DNA of 58,923 nt from Cereibacter sphaeroides (lineage in GTDB: Bacteria > Pseudomonadota > Alphaproteobacteria > Rhodobacterales > Rhodobacteraceae): contig QFQS01000010.1 of NCBI GenBank assembly GCA_003243455.1, forward strand, positions 1 to 58,923, given 5' to 3'. Below the pieces are notes generated by a model that was not told where the DNA came from, did not search any database, and worked only from the letters and a program-made list of their open reading frames with translations. Positions 8,581 through 17,960 of the stretch are shown here, piece after piece; position 1 is the stretch's first letter; each line of letters starts with the position of its first letter. Made by a program: the position numbers and the translations under genes.

Positions 8581-10093
8581 CGAGTACAGCCGCCGGAAGA
8601 ACCGACTGGTGGCATTCGTCCGTGACCAGATGCACGGGTACCAGCGCCAGGCGTACGAGTTCATGATGAACACACCGTTCTGCGCGCTGTTTATCGATCT
8701 GGGGATGGGTAAAACGGTGACGTCCCTGACGCTGGCCGTCGACCTACTGATGGACTTTCAGGTGCAGAAGGTGCTGGTCATCGCCCCGCGTCGAGTAGCG
8801 CGCAAGACGTGGCCGGACGAAATCGCCAGCTGGGAGCATACCTGCATGTTCGAATACCAGGTGATCGACGGTTCGCCTGCCGAGCGCCAGCAGCAGACCC
8901 GCAGCAAGGCGTCCATCCACATTATAAGCCGTGACAATATCGAGTGGCTGACGGAGCAGTGGAAGCACAAATGGCCGTATGACATGGTCATTATCGATGA
9001 AAGCAGCTCTTTCAAAGACCACACGACAAAACGTTTCAAGGCGCTGCGTCGGGTTCGGCAGCACATGAAGCGGATGGTGCAGCTGACCGCTACGCCGGCC
9101 GCCGAGACGTACATGCACCTTTTCGCCCAGATTTATCTGCTGGACGAGGGCAAACGCTTCGGCAAGTCGATCACGACGTATCAGGAGAACTACTTCACCT
9201 ACAACCGCTGGTCGTATAAATACAAGCTGCGCGCCGGTTCAGAGAAAATCATCACCGATAAAATCGCCGACATCTGCATGGTGATGAAAGCGGAAGACTA
9301 TCTCGACCTGGGCAAGCCAACGTTTGTCGACCGGAAGGTGGAGCTGACCTACGCTCAGTCGGCGAAATACGCTGAGATGGCGGAGAACTTCATTGTCGAT
9401 GTGTACGGTGATGACGACGAACCTGTCTACGTCGAGGCTGAGACGGCGGCGTCACTGTCATCAAAGCTGCAGCAGATGGCGTCCGGGGTGCTATATAACA
9501 CCTATCTGGACGGGATAAACCCGAAGACGGGCAAGCCTATCCAGAAGCGCGACGTGTACGAGTTGCACGAAGCGAAACTGGACATGCTGGAAGAGATCGT
9601 CGAAGAGTCCGCTGGCCATAACATCCTCGTCGGCTACCACTTCAAATCGTCGCTTGACCGGTTGAAGAAACGCTTCCCGAAAGCGGTGCAGATGGACAAA
9701 GAAGGCGAGTGTGTTACAAAGTGGAATCAGGGAAAGATCCCGATGCTGCTCGCGCACCCGCAGTCTGCCGGACACGGATTGAATCTGCAGAAGGGTGGCC
9801 ACATCATCGTGTTCTACGACATCCCGTATTCGCTGGAGCTGTATCTGCAATTCATCGGCAGGCTCCACCGGCAGGGCCAGGTACATCCGGTAACGGTTAT
9901 CCACCTCGTCGCGGAAGGCAAGAAGAAAAGCAAAACGCTGGACTTCGAGCCGATGCCGACGGTGGACAGCGGCGTGGTAGCTGCTCTTCGCGCCAAAGAG
10001 GACGGGCAGGAGTGGCTACTGCAGGAAATCATGCGAATCCGCCGACGTCGGGCGGACAAGAAGCGGCGCGAACTGGCCGCAGTGGAGTTCTAA
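8516..10093 (+). CDS. SNF2/DEAD-type DNA helicase
   Basis: Up to 525 residues. Motif I is DLGMGKT near residue 61, motif II DESS near 160, motif III TATPA near 190 and motif VI QFIGRLHRQGQ near 444, the pattern of SNF2-like superfamily 2 helicases. The ATG at 8516 overlaps the VRR-NUC gene by 65 bases. A TTG at 8567 (LISFDEY) is an alternative start that would shorten the overlap, so the N-terminus is uncertain. It probably remodels or unwinds DNA for the nuclease encoded just upstream. Confidence 0.9.
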   Translation: MVQSCAGSIALQQLKSGLISFDEYSRRKNRLVAFVRDQMHGYQRQAYEFMMNTPFCALFIDLGMGKTVTSLTLAVDLLMDFQVQKVLVIAPRRVARKTWPDEIASWEHTCMFEYQVIDGSPAERQQQTRSKASIHIISRDNIEWLTEQWKHKWPYDMVIIDESSSFKDHTTKRFKALRRVRQHMKRMVQLTATPAAETYMHLFAQIYLLDEGKRFGKSITTYQENYFTYNRWSYKYKLRAGSEKIITDKIADICMVMKAEDYLDLGKPTFVDRKVELTYAQSAKYAEMAENFIVDVYGDDDEPVYVEAETAASLSSKLQQMASGVLYNTYLDGINPKTGKPIQKRDVYELHEAKLDMLEEIVEESAGHNILVGYHFKSSLDRLKKRFPKAVQMDKEGECVTKWNQGKIPMLLAHPQSAGHGLNLQKGGHIIVFYDIPYSLELYLQFIGRLHRQGQVHPVTVIHLVAEGKKKSKTLDFEPMPTVDSGVVAALRAKEDGQEWLLQEIMRIRRRRADKKRRELAAVEF

Positions 10094-10094
10094 T

Positions 10095-10676
10095 ATGGCC
10101 AAAGCCTCACCAGTGGCGCTACGTCAGCGCCGCTCCAACCAGAATGACGTCGAAACCGAAGCGATGCTGTTCCAGGGCGCCAACATCACCCAGCTGGGCA
10201 AGCTGTTCAGGATGGAGCGCCGTGACATCACCGCCAAGATCAGCGGCAACGTCCCTCCGTGCGGCGAGCGCGGGGGGTACCCGATTTACTTTATTCACGA
10301 GGTGGCGCCGCACATCGTCAAGCCGATCTACGACATCGAGACCTACCTCAAACGAATGCACCACAACGACCTGCCTAAGCACCTCTCGAAAGAGTTCTGG
10401 GCGGGCCTGCGCCAGCGCCAGGAATACCTGAAAGCGGAAGGTGATTTGTGGGAAACGGACAAAGTGATCGAGGTGATGGCGGACGCGTTCAAAACGCTGC
10501 GGATGACCCTGCTGCTGGCGGGCGACACCGTAGAGCGTGAAATGACGCTGACCCACCAGCAGCGAGACAAGCTGCGCGTGATATTCGACGGCGCGCTGAA
10601 CGACCTCGCTGACTCATTGGTCAACCGATTCGCTGACCGGGCGAAGAAGGAGGTGATCGATGACGACGAAATATAA
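10095..10676 (+). CDS. terminase small subunit (Nu1-like, DUF1441-type)
   Basis: 193 residues. The N-terminal 60 residues form a winged-helix-like DNA-binding segment (NITQLGKLFRMERRDITAKI). The remainder is helical with a charged C-terminus ending DDDEI. It binds DNA near cos and brings it to the large subunit. It immediately precedes and overlaps the large terminase gene by 17 bases, the usual lambda-like order. The family assignment comes from position and the DUF1441-like N-terminus. Confidence 0.8.
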   Translation: MAKASPVALRQRRSNQNDVETEAMLFQGANITQLGKLFRMERRDITAKISGNVPPCGERGGYPIYFIHEVAPHIVKPIYDIETYLKRMHHNDLPKHLSKEFWAGLRQRQEYLKAEGDLWETDKVIEVMADAFKTLRMTLLLAGDTVEREMTLTHQQRDKLRVIFDGALNDLADSLVNRFADRAKKEVIDDDEI

Positions 10677-12732
10677 TAATCTCGAAGCGATCGTGGTGGA
10701 CATGGCTGAACAGCTGCGCCCACCGGAGCGTCTCACCGTCGCCGAGGCAGCGGAGAAATACCGTTACGTCAACCAGCCCGGTGCGTACGTCGGCCCGTGG
10801 CTGAACGAGACCGCGCCGTACATGGTCGAGCCGATGAACACGTTCGCCAGCAGGATTTACTCGAAGATGGCGTTCGTCGGCCCAGCGCAGTGCGGCAAGA
10901 CCGACTCACTCATTGTGAACGGCGTTGCCTACTCGGTGCGCGTCGACCCGCTGGACACGATGGTGTTCTGCCCGACGTCCGGCGCCGCGCGCGACTTCTC
11001 GATGCGTCGTATCGACCGTCTCCACCGGCATAGCCCGGAAGTCGGCAAGATGCTGATGAAGAGCCGTGACGCCGACAACAAATTCGATAAGCACTACACC
11101 ACCGGCATGATCCTGACGCTGTCCTTCCCGTCGAAAACGGAGATGGCCGGTCGCCCGGTCGGTCGCATCATCATGACCGACTTCGACCGTATGCCGATGG
11201 ACGTGGACGGCGACGGGAACCCGTTTGACCTGGCATCGAAGCGTACGACGACGTTTAACTCGTTCGCCATGTGCTGCGCCGAGTCCTCGCCGTCCATGCC
11301 GATCATCGACCCGCACTGGATTGCCAAAGGCGTCCACGAAGCACCGCCGTGCGAAGGCATCATGGCGCTGTATAACCGTGGAGACCGCCGACGCTGGCAA
11401 TGGCCATGCCCGCACTGCTGGACGTGGTTCGAGGGTAAATTCGAACACCTGCAGTGGACGAGCAAAGAGGGTATGTCCAACCTGGAAAAAGGCGAAACCG
11501 TGCGAATGGTTTGCCCTGACTGCGGCGCTGAGATCCAGCCGGATGACAGGCACGAAATGCAGCAGTGGGGGATGTGGGTGCCGGAAGGCTGCTACGTTAA
11601 TGACCGCGGGCAGTTAAAGGGCAAACAGCCCCGTACGGATTTTGCGTCGTACTGGCTGCGCGGCGTGGCGGCCGCCTTTGCTACCTGGCCGAAACTGGTG
11701 GTGACGTACCTCGATGCGTGCGACGAGTATGAGCGTACGCTGTCCGAAGAGGCGCTGAAAAAGTTCTGGAACAACGACATGGGAGAGCCGTATGTACCGA
11801 AATCGACGGAGAACCTGCGTGTTCCGGAAGCACTCAAAGCGCGCGCGGAGAAACTGCCGGAGGGTATGGTGCCAGAAGGTGTTCGCTTCCTTGTCGGCGT
11901 GGTGGACGTCCAGGCAAACCGATTCTGCGTAACGGTGTTTGGCATCATGCCCGGAACACCATTCGACGTCGTGCCGATCGACCGGTTTGAGATAACGAAG
12001 TCGAAGCGTCTCGATGCAGACGGTCATCCGCAGCTGTGCAGCCCGCCGTCGTATCTGGAGGATTGGGATCTGCTGGAAGAACTGGTGATGGATAAACGCT
12101 ACGAGCTGGCCGACGGCTCCGTACGAACCATGCCGGTTAAGCTGACCGGGTGTGACTCCGGCGGTAAAGCGGGTACCACCAACAATGCGTACGACTTCTG
12201 GCGTAAGCAACGCGACAAGGGCAAGACCGGTCGGTTCATCCTGCTGAAAGGCGACCCGAAAGCGAACAACCCGCGCACCCGCCTGGGCTACCCTGACACC
12301 CAGCGCAAAGACAATAAATCAGCGGCCCGTGGCGATGTGCCGGTGCTGTTCATCAACTCGAACATGATGAAGGACTCACTGAACGGACGCCTGGATGTCA
12401 TGGAGCCGGGGAAAGGGATGATTCACCTGCCGGACTGGATGCCGGACGATTTCTTCGCCGAGCTGTGCGTCGAGGTGAGGATCGACGGCAAAGGGTGGGA
12501 AAACCCGAACAAGCTCCGAAACGAAGCATGGGACTTGCTGTATTATCTTTTAGGGATCTGCATATCACCAAAAGTGTTAGCTATCGAAAACATTGATTGG
12601 GATAATCCCGTGGGCTGGGCGAAACCGTGGGACGAGAACGACCTCGTCAGCGAGAAGGGCGCCGAAGCACGATTCTCCCTACAGGTCGAAACATCCACCG
12701 GTTTCAGCAAATTCGCGGAAGCCCTGGCGTAA
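10660..12732 (+). CDS. terminase large subunit (lambda GpA-like)
   Basis: 690 residues, near the length of lambda gpA. ATPase Walker A-like motif VGPAQCGKTDS near residue 73, Walker B-like IIMTDFDRMP near 171, a zinc-finger-like CPHCWTW with CPDCGAEI (residues about 250-290), and a nuclease domain with GVVDVQANRF near 413 and GCDSGGKAGTTNNAY near 496. It packages DNA into the procapsid and makes the staggered cut that gives the 12-base cohesive ends. The ribosome site AAGGAGGTGATC lies within the end of the small subunit gene. Confidence 0.93.
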   Translation: MTTKYNNLEAIVVDMAEQLRPPERLTVAEAAEKYRYVNQPGAYVGPWLNETAPYMVEPMNTFASRIYSKMAFVGPAQCGKTDSLIVNGVAYSVRVDPLDTMVFCPTSGAARDFSMRRIDRLHRHSPEVGKMLMKSRDADNKFDKHYTTGMILTLSFPSKTEMAGRPVGRIIMTDFDRMPMDVDGDGNPFDLASKRTTTFNSFAMCCAESSPSMPIIDPHWIAKGVHEAPPCEGIMALYNRGDRRRWQWPCPHCWTWFEGKFEHLQWTSKEGMSNLEKGETVRMVCPDCGAEIQPDDRHEMQQWGMWVPEGCYVNDRGQLKGKQPRTDFASYWLRGVAAAFATWPKLVVTYLDACDEYERTLSEEALKKFWNNDMGEPYVPKSTENLRVPEALKARAEKLPEGMVPEGVRFLVGVVDVQANRFCVTVFGIMPGTPFDVVPIDRFEITKSKRLDADGHPQLCSPPSYLEDWDLLEELVMDKRYELADGSVRTMPVKLTGCDSGGKAGTTNNAYDFWRKQRDKGKTGRFILLKGDPKANNPRTRLGYPDTQRKDNKSAARGDVPVLFINSNMMKDSLNGRLDVMEPGKGMIHLPDWMPDDFFAELCVEVRIDGKGWENPNKLRNEAWDLLYYLLGICISPKVLAIENIDWDNPVGWAKPWDENDLVSEKGAEARFSLQVETSTGFSKFAEALA

Positions 12733-12741
12733 GGAACAGAT

Positions 12742-13002
12742 ATGAGCTGCGACACCACTCTTTTAAAGAAGTACCTGCAGGAAGCCGAAGCCGCATACCA
12801 CCAGCTCATGATGGGCGGCTCGGTGCGTGTCTTTGTTGACCAGAACGCCGAACGCGTTGAATATACAGCAGCAAACAAGGCAAACCTGTATAACTACATC
12901 ATCACGCTGCGCAGCCAAATCTGCGCCCTCGACCCGTCAGACCCGATGTGTGCGTGCGGGATAGGTGTAGGCAAACCGCCAGTGGGGTTCACTTTCCGAT
13001 GA
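12742..13002 (+). CDS. head-tail connector, gpW-like
   Basis: 86 residues, size and position (between terminase and portal) of lambda gpW. A helix (residues 3-25), a short strand with RVFVDQNAERVEYTAAN, and a second helix (LYNYIITLRSQI) fit the gpW fold. Its TGA overlaps the portal ATG. It would add to the portal after packaging to stabilise the filled head. Confidence 0.75.
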   Translation: MSCDTTLLKKYLQEAEAAYHQLMMGGSVRVFVDQNAERVEYTAANKANLYNYIITLRSQICALDPSDPMCACGIGVGKPPVGFTFR

Positions 13003-14648
13003 AAAATACAGCTGAGAAAAAACTGCCGTCAATCGCCGACCACATGGCGGTGATTGCAAAACCAGAGAAGTCGGCAATGGGCGGCGGACTGGAAGGCGCC
13101 GAGCGCAATACGCGTGAATTGTTCAACTGGACGCCAGCCGTCATTTCGCCTGACCAGCAGATCTCCGGCGGCAACAAGCAGCTGGCGGACGCCCGCGCGC
13201 GCGACATGGTGCAGAACGACGGCTATGCGATGGGCACCGTGGCTATCCACCGTGACAGCATTGTCGGCGCTCAATACAAACTGAACGCCAAACCAAACTG
13301 GCGGGTGCTCGGTTTGTCCGAAGCCTGGGCGCGCGAGTGGCAGCAGTACGTCGAGGCCCGCTTCAACCTTATCGCCGAGTCACCCAATAACTATCTCGAT
13401 GCGTCCGGCACCATGACGTTGACCGGGCTGGTTCGCCTTGCCGTCAGCGGCGTTTTGATGACCGGGGAGTTACTGGCCACCGCCGAGTGGAAGCGCGGTG
13501 GAAACCGACCGTTCAGCACCGCGATCCAGATGGTCTCGCCCACCCGCTTATCCAATCCGGATGGGATGATGGACGACAAAAACCTGCGGTCAGGCGTGGT
13601 GGTCGACGATTACGGCAAACCGACGAGCTACTGGATCAAGAAGGCGTTTCCGGGATCGGGCTATGGCCTCGACGACTGGAAGTGGATTAACGTTCCGGCG
13701 GAAAAACCGTGGGGTCGTAAACAGGTTATCCACATCTTTGAGCCGCTGCAGCCAGGACAGACCCGCGGTATCAGCGAGATGGTGTCCGTGCTGAAACAGA
13801 TGCGCATGACCAAAAACTTCCAGGAAGTCGTCCTGCAGAACGCCGTGGTCAACGCATCGTACGCAGCCGCTATCGAGTCGGAGCTGCCGAGCGAAGTCGT
13901 GTTCAGTCAGATGGGCCTCAACGCGCCGACCTTCCAGCAGATGCTGATGAACTACATGTCATCGCTGATGGATTACGTCGGTTCGTCGAAGAACATCCAG
14001 ATCGACGGCGTTAAAATCCCGCACCTGTTCCCCGGCACGAAGCTGAAAATGCAGCCGATGGGCACGCCGGGTGGCGTGGGCACGGATTACGAAGAGTCGC
14101 TGCTGCGTAATATCGCCGCCAGCCTCGGCCTTTCGTACGAACAGTTCAGCCGTGACTACACCAAAACAAACTATTCCAGTGCGCGCGCGTCTATGGGCGA
14201 GACCTGGAAATACATGAACAGCCGGAAGAAGGTTGTCGCTGACAGGTTTGCCTCCACCATCTACGCGCTGTGGCTGGAAGAGGAAATCAACGCAGGCAAC
14301 ATCCCGCTGCCGCCAGGAAAAACCGCTGACTGGTTCTACGCAGAGAACGGGATCGTCAAAGATGCACTGACCAATGCAGACTGGATTGGCGCGAGCCGTG
14401 GCCAGATTGACGAGAAGAAAGAAACGGAAGCGGCTATCCTGCGTATCAAGAACGGCCTCTCAACGTACGAGATCGAAATCGCTCGTCTGGGCAACGACTG
14501 GCGTGAAGTATTTGACCAACGTGCGGAAGAAGAAGGTATTATCCAGCAGAAGAAACTCAACTTCACTGGCCAGCCAGCTACTCCGGATGACGCGCAGAAC
14601 GGCGGCGACGGAGAAAACAACGACAACGAGGAACGAACCAATGAGTAA
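12999..14648 (+). CDS. portal protein (lambda gpB-like)
   Basis: 549 residues from the ATG overlapping the gpW-like stop; an upstream ATG at 12948 in this frame would lie inside the previous gene and is not used. The lambda portal family features are present: RDMVQNDGYAMGTVAIHRDSIVGAQY near residues 70-95, GLSYEQFSRDYTKTNYSSAR near residue 390, and an acidic C-terminus. It forms the dodecameric DNA channel at the head vertex. Confidence 0.9.
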   Translation: MKNTAEKKLPSIADHMAVIAKPEKSAMGGGLEGAERNTRELFNWTPAVISPDQQISGGNKQLADARARDMVQNDGYAMGTVAIHRDSIVGAQYKLNAKPNWRVLGLSEAWAREWQQYVEARFNLIAESPNNYLDASGTMTLTGLVRLAVSGVLMTGELLATAEWKRGGNRPFSTAIQMVSPTRLSNPDGMMDDKNLRSGVVVDDYGKPTSYWIKKAFPGSGYGLDDWKWINVPAEKPWGRKQVIHIFEPLQPGQTRGISEMVSVLKQMRMTKNFQEVVLQNAVVNASYAAAIESELPSEVVFSQMGLNAPTFQQMLMNYMSSLMDYVGSSKNIQIDGVKIPHLFPGTKLKMQPMGTPGGVGTDYEESLLRNIAASLGLSYEQFSRDYTKTNYSSARASMGETWKYMNSRKKVVADRFASTIYALWLEEEINAGNIPLPPGKTADWFYAENGIVKDALTNADWIGASRGQIDEKKETEAAILRIKNGLSTYEIEIARLGNDWREVFDQRAEEEGIIQQKKLNFTGQPATPDDAQNGGDGENNDNEERTNE

Positions 14649-15957
14649 ACTCGCGCAGATGGCAGCGCGCACCGCACTGGATCGTATGCAGCTCAAACCT
14701 GTGCTGCTCGACCCACGCTGCAGCGCCAACCTGACCACGCACTTCCAGCAGATGCTCTCTGCGGACGGTGATGACGAAGACCTGGCCGACTCCACGCGTG
14801 AACAGCTGAACATGTCGCTGTGCCAGGCGTACGGCTACAATGATTCGTCGAAGAGCAAGCCTTTCGCGTTCGCCGAAGGCACCGCGATCATTCCGGTGCA
14901 CGGCACGCTGATTAACCGATATGGCGGCTATTACTATGGCATGTTCACCGGCTATAACTTCATCCGTCAGCAGCGCGCGCAGGCAATGGCCGACCCGGAC
15001 GTCGAGCGCATCATCTATGACGTGAACAGCAACGGCGGTGAAGCGGCCGGCTGCTTCGAATTGTCGGACGAGTCGTTCGAGCTGCGCGGGGAAAAACCGA
15101 CGCTGGCGGTGGTGGATTCGAACTGCTACTCCGCCGCGTACGCATTTGCGAGCAGCGCGGATAAGATTTCCGTGACACCATCCGGCGGCGCTGGCAGTAT
15201 TGGCGTAATTTGTATGCACGCCGATATTTCTAAGATGCTGGAAGATTTCGGTGTTAAGATTACGTTGATCAAAGCGGGTGAACATAAAGCCGACGGCAAC
15301 CCGTTCGAAGAATTGTCTGCCGAAACGAAGGCAGAAATTCAGGCGGACGTCGATGCAGCCCGTGACCAATTCGTCGCACTGGTCGCCAGAAACCGCGGGA
15401 TCGAAGAAAAGGCTGTTCGAGACACCGAGGCAAGATGTTATAGTGCGCAGGACGCATTGAAACTAAATCTTATTGACGCAGTAGAGACACCGGCTCAGGC
15501 AATCGCTGCGTTCGTTAACGGGCCAACCGGCTCAACCACTGAGGGCGAAGAGATGACCGAAGAAGAACTCGCGCAGGCTAAGAACGAAGCAGCAGCCGGT
15601 GAGCGTACTCGTATCGCAGGAATCATGACTCATGAAGCCGCGAAGGACAAAAGCAAACTGGCGAATCACCTGGCGTTCAACACCACCATGTCTGTAGAAG
15701 ATGCGGTTGCGATGCTGAACGTATCAGCGCCAGAAACTACCGCAGCTGTTACCACCACGACCACCACTACGGCGGAAGATGGCAACGGTAAAAAAGCCGA
15801 GACGAACTTCGCCAATATGATGAATAACGGCTCGCACCCGAATGTCGGCGCTGACAAAGGTAATGAAACTACCGAAGAAGCCAGCGAAGACGACAAAGCT
15901 ATTTCCTCGCTGGAAGCTGGTTTCGCGGCTAACGGCATTACCTTCGACCAGAAATAA
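14641..15957 (+). CDS. capsid maturation protease (S49/SppA-like) with scaffold-like C-terminus
   Basis: 438 residues, start ATG overlapping the portal stop. Residues about 1-260 are an S49 serine protease like lambda gpC: Ser in NCYSAAYAFASSAD near residue 163 as nucleophile, GGAGSIGV after it, and Lys in AGEHKADGNPF near 215 as the general base. Residues about 300-438 are acidic and helical with a Thr-rich patch (residues 360-380), as expected for a scaffold domain. It cleaves head proteins during procapsid assembly. An internal start at 15553 may produce the scaffold alone. Confidence 0.9.
   Translation: MSKLAQMAARTALDRMQLKPVLLDPRCSANLTTHFQQMLSADGDDEDLADSTREQLNMSLCQAYGYNDSSKSKPFAFAEGTAIIPVHGTLINRYGGYYYGMFTGYNFIRQQRAQAMADPDVERIIYDVNSNGGEAAGCFELSDESFELRGEKPTLAVVDSNCYSAAYAFASSADKISVTPSGGAGSIGVICMHADISKMLEDFGVKITLIKAGEHKADGNPFEELSAETKAEIQADVDAARDQFVALVARNRGIEEKAVRDTEARCYSAQDALKLNLIDAVETPAQAIAAFVNGPTGSTTEGEEMTEEELAQAKNEAAAGERTRIAGIMTHEAAKDKSKLANHLAFNTTMSVEDAVAMLNVSAPETTAAVTTTTTTTAEDGNGKKAETNFANMMNNGSHPNVGADKGNETTEEASEDDKAISSLEAGFAANGITFDQK
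15553..15957 (+). CDS. nested scaffold protein by internal initiation (Nu3-like)
   Basis: ATG at 15553 lies in frame inside the protease gene and is preceded at 8 bases by GAGGGCGAAGAG, a plausible ribosome site. The 134-residue product would hold the acidic helical scaffold segment without the protease. Lambda makes Nu3 from within gene C in the same manner. The internal start is inferred from this precedent and the ribosome site; its use is not demonstrated. Confidence 0.5.
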   Translation: MTEEELAQAKNEAAAGERTRIAGIMTHEAAKDKSKLANHLAFNTTMSVEDAVAMLNVSAPETTAAVTTTTTTTAEDGNGKKAETNFANMMNNGSHPNVGADKGNETTEEASEDDKAISSLEAGFAANGITFDQK

Positions 15958-15968
15958 GGAGCGTCTAA

Positions 15969-16385
15969 ATGACCATCCTCGCACTTATGGCTATCACGCC
16001 AGGCGCCAATAGCGTGCCAAACCTGCTGGCTGGTTCCGAAGACCTCGGCTCATGGGCGCCGACCCAGATTTTTTCTGGCGAAGCTGACATCGTTACCGAC
16101 GGTCTGGTGGTTGCAGCAGCAGTTAAGCAGTATGAAGTTATTTCCGTCCCAACGTCCGGCGATAACCTCGGCAAAATGGTGCCGTGGGATCCGGCGGCAA
16201 CGGATGGATCCCAGCTGGCAGTCGGCATCGCCCTGTTCGCTGGCGCAGTTGGTCAGAGCGTCCCTTACTATGTAGGCGGCGTATTTAACCCGGACGCGTT
16301 GGTGTGGCCTGCAGCAGTTACTACTCTGGCTGCTAAGAAAGCCGCATTCATGCGCACCAACATCCAGATTTCCACGCTGTACTAA
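15969..16385 (+). CDS. head decoration protein (lambda gpD-like)
   Basis: 138 residues, beta-rich, with VVAAAVKQYEVISVPTSGD and an end rich in Ala/Val strands as in the HDPD family (lambda gpD). It lies directly before the major capsid gene, with an AAGGAG site. It would sit on capsid trimers and stabilise the expanded head. Confidence 0.85.
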   Translation: MTILALMAITPGANSVPNLLAGSEDLGSWAPTQIFSGEADIVTDGLVVAAAVKQYEVISVPTSGDNLGKMVPWDPAATDGSQLAVGIALFAGAVGQSVPYYVGGVFNPDALVWPAAVTTLAAKKAAFMRTNIQISTLY

Positions 16386-16397
16386 GGAGAAACAGAC

Positions 16398-17471
16398 ATG
16401 GCTGGACTCTATACAACTTACCAGCTGCTCTCTGTGCAGCGTAAGCTCAAACGTCTTCCGGCGTTCTTCCTGCAGTGGTTCACCACGCAGATTAACTTCC
16501 AGGAAGACAAAATCGCGTTCGACAAGGTCTTCACCGACCTGACTCGCATCGCGCCGTTCGTGGCACCGACCGCGCAGGGCAAGGTTATCAAGGAAGAAGG
16601 TTACAACGCCGTGGCGTTCAAACCGGCTTACGTGAAACCTAAGCACGTCATCGACCCGAACATGATTATCCCGCGCCAACCGGGTGAATCTCTGGGCACC
16701 GGCTCTCTGACCATCGCGCAACGCCGTGATGCGGTGATCGCCTTCCTGCTGACGAAGCACCGCGCGATGCACGAGAACACCTGGGAATGGATGGCAGCGC
16801 AGGCGCTTATCAACGGCTACGTTGATGTGTCCGGCGAGCTGTACCCGACTACCCGTGTTGACTTCGGGCGTGATCCGGCGCTGACCGGTACCGTGGACTG
16901 GACTGCGCCGGGCTATACCTCCGAGCAGACCTTCGACGACATCTACCTGATGAAGCGTACGGCGAACGATAAATCCGTTTCCGGCGCGGTCATCACCACG
17001 ATGATCTTCGGTGCGGACGCCTGGTCGCAGTTCGTCAAGGTCAACAAAGAGATCCTGTACGGCAAAGGCGGTCTGATGGATCGCAACGTTGGCGGCAGCG
17101 AGACCTCTGTGACCCGCCTGTGGGATGGTCTGGAAGGCGTGGAATACATGGGCCGCATCGCAGGTCTGAACGGCAAAGGCGCGTTCGAGATCTACGTGAA
17201 CACCCAGAAGTTCCGCGACGAAAACAACCAGTCTCAGTACATGTTCCCGCAGAATAAGATTCTGGGCGTGTCGCAGGCGGTTGACGGCGTTCGCTGCTTC
17301 GGCGCGGTTCTGGACAAAGCCGCTGGCTGGCAGAGTCTTGAATACTTCCCGAAAATGTGGGAGAACGAAGACCCTAGCGTTGAATACCTGATGACTCAGG
17401 GTGCACCGCTGATGGTTCCGCGTGATCCTAACGCGACCTTCCTGCTGACGGTAATGCCGCAGCAGCCATAA
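16398..17471 (+). CDS. major capsid protein (lambda gpE-like)
   Basis: 357 residues, close to lambda gpE. Phage_cap_E family features: N-terminal QVLS-type helix region, FKPAYVKPKHVIDPNMI near residue 75, RRDAVIAFLLTKHRAMHENTWEWMAAQ style spine helix near 110-135, then a C-terminal YFPKMWENEDPS. Strong GGAG ribosome site and clean codon use fit very high expression. It forms the icosahedral shell. Confidence 0.93.
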   Translation: MAGLYTTYQLLSVQRKLKRLPAFFLQWFTTQINFQEDKIAFDKVFTDLTRIAPFVAPTAQGKVIKEEGYNAVAFKPAYVKPKHVIDPNMIIPRQPGESLGTGSLTIAQRRDAVIAFLLTKHRAMHENTWEWMAAQALINGYVDVSGELYPTTRVDFGRDPALTGTVDWTAPGYTSEQTFDDIYLMKRTANDKSVSGAVITTMIFGADAWSQFVKVNKEILYGKGGLMDRNVGGSETSVTRLWDGLEGVEYMGRIAGLNGKGAFEIYVNTQKFRDENNQSQYMFPQNKILGVSQAVDGVRCFGAVLDKAAGWQSLEYFPKMWENEDPSVEYLMTQGAPLMVPRDPNATFLLTVMPQQP

Positions 17472-17487
17472 GCGAACTAAAAAGGTG

Positions 17488-17510
17488 GCCCGGTTATCCG
17501 GGCTTCTTCT
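17488..17510 (+). terminator. weak hairpin after the capsid gene
   Basis: GCCCGG stem, TTAT loop, CCGGGC stem (17488-17503) followed by TTCTTCT rather than a clean T run. Likely a partial terminator that lowers expression of the downstream joining genes, or an mRNA-stabilising hairpin. Confidence 0.6.
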
Positions 17511-17531
17511 GATTAACCGGAGAGTTTCAAA

Positions 17532-17960
17532 ATGCCAAAACGTCTTGTTTCCCAGACCGTAGTGATTTACCGCGATGGCAACCGTGTGGTGCCGAAAGTG
17601 GGCCAGCCGTTCGACTTCACTAAAGAAGAGCTGGACAACATCACCAAACTGAACCCTGACGCGGTGACTAAAATCATCTCGCAGGACGAAACCAACGAAA
17701 CCCAGACCGACTCGATCAGCAATGCCGATCACCAGGCGCTGCTGGAACAAGCTCGCAAAGACGCGGTAGAGCAGTTCAAACGCGAGCAGGCCGGTGCTAT
17801 CAATCAAGGGGGCGCAGATGCTCAAATCGGGACTGCCAATACAGGCGCTGGAGCTGGCGACGACGCAACTGGCGGAAAGAATGACGGCTCCAAAAAAGGC
17901 ACCGGTAAGTCAGACAAGAAAGCTGACGACAAATCCGTTGCTGGCGACGATGACATCTAA
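17532..17960 (+). CDS. small protein in the lambda FI position
   Basis: 142 residues. The first about 60 residues form a compact strand-helix unit (TVVIYRDGNRVVPKVGQPFDF, helix to about 55). The rest is a helical then Gly/Asp/Lys low-complexity tail ending GDDDI. The position between capsid and FII-like joining protein is that of lambda gpFI, a packaging accessory with a similar two-part architecture, but sequence identity is not evident, so the analogy is positional. Confidence 0.55.
   Translation: MPKRLVSQTVVIYRDGNRVVPKVGQPFDFTKEELDNITKLNPDAVTKIISQDETNETQTDSISNADHQALLEQARKDAVEQFKREQAGAINQGGADAQIGTANTGAGAGDDATGGKNDGSKKGTGKSDKKADDKSVAGDDDI

Noticed and set aside
16050..17825. 591-codon open frame opposite the capsid region
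   Set aside because: It is the antisense shadow of three well-supported virion genes with strong third-position bias; no start site or family pattern.
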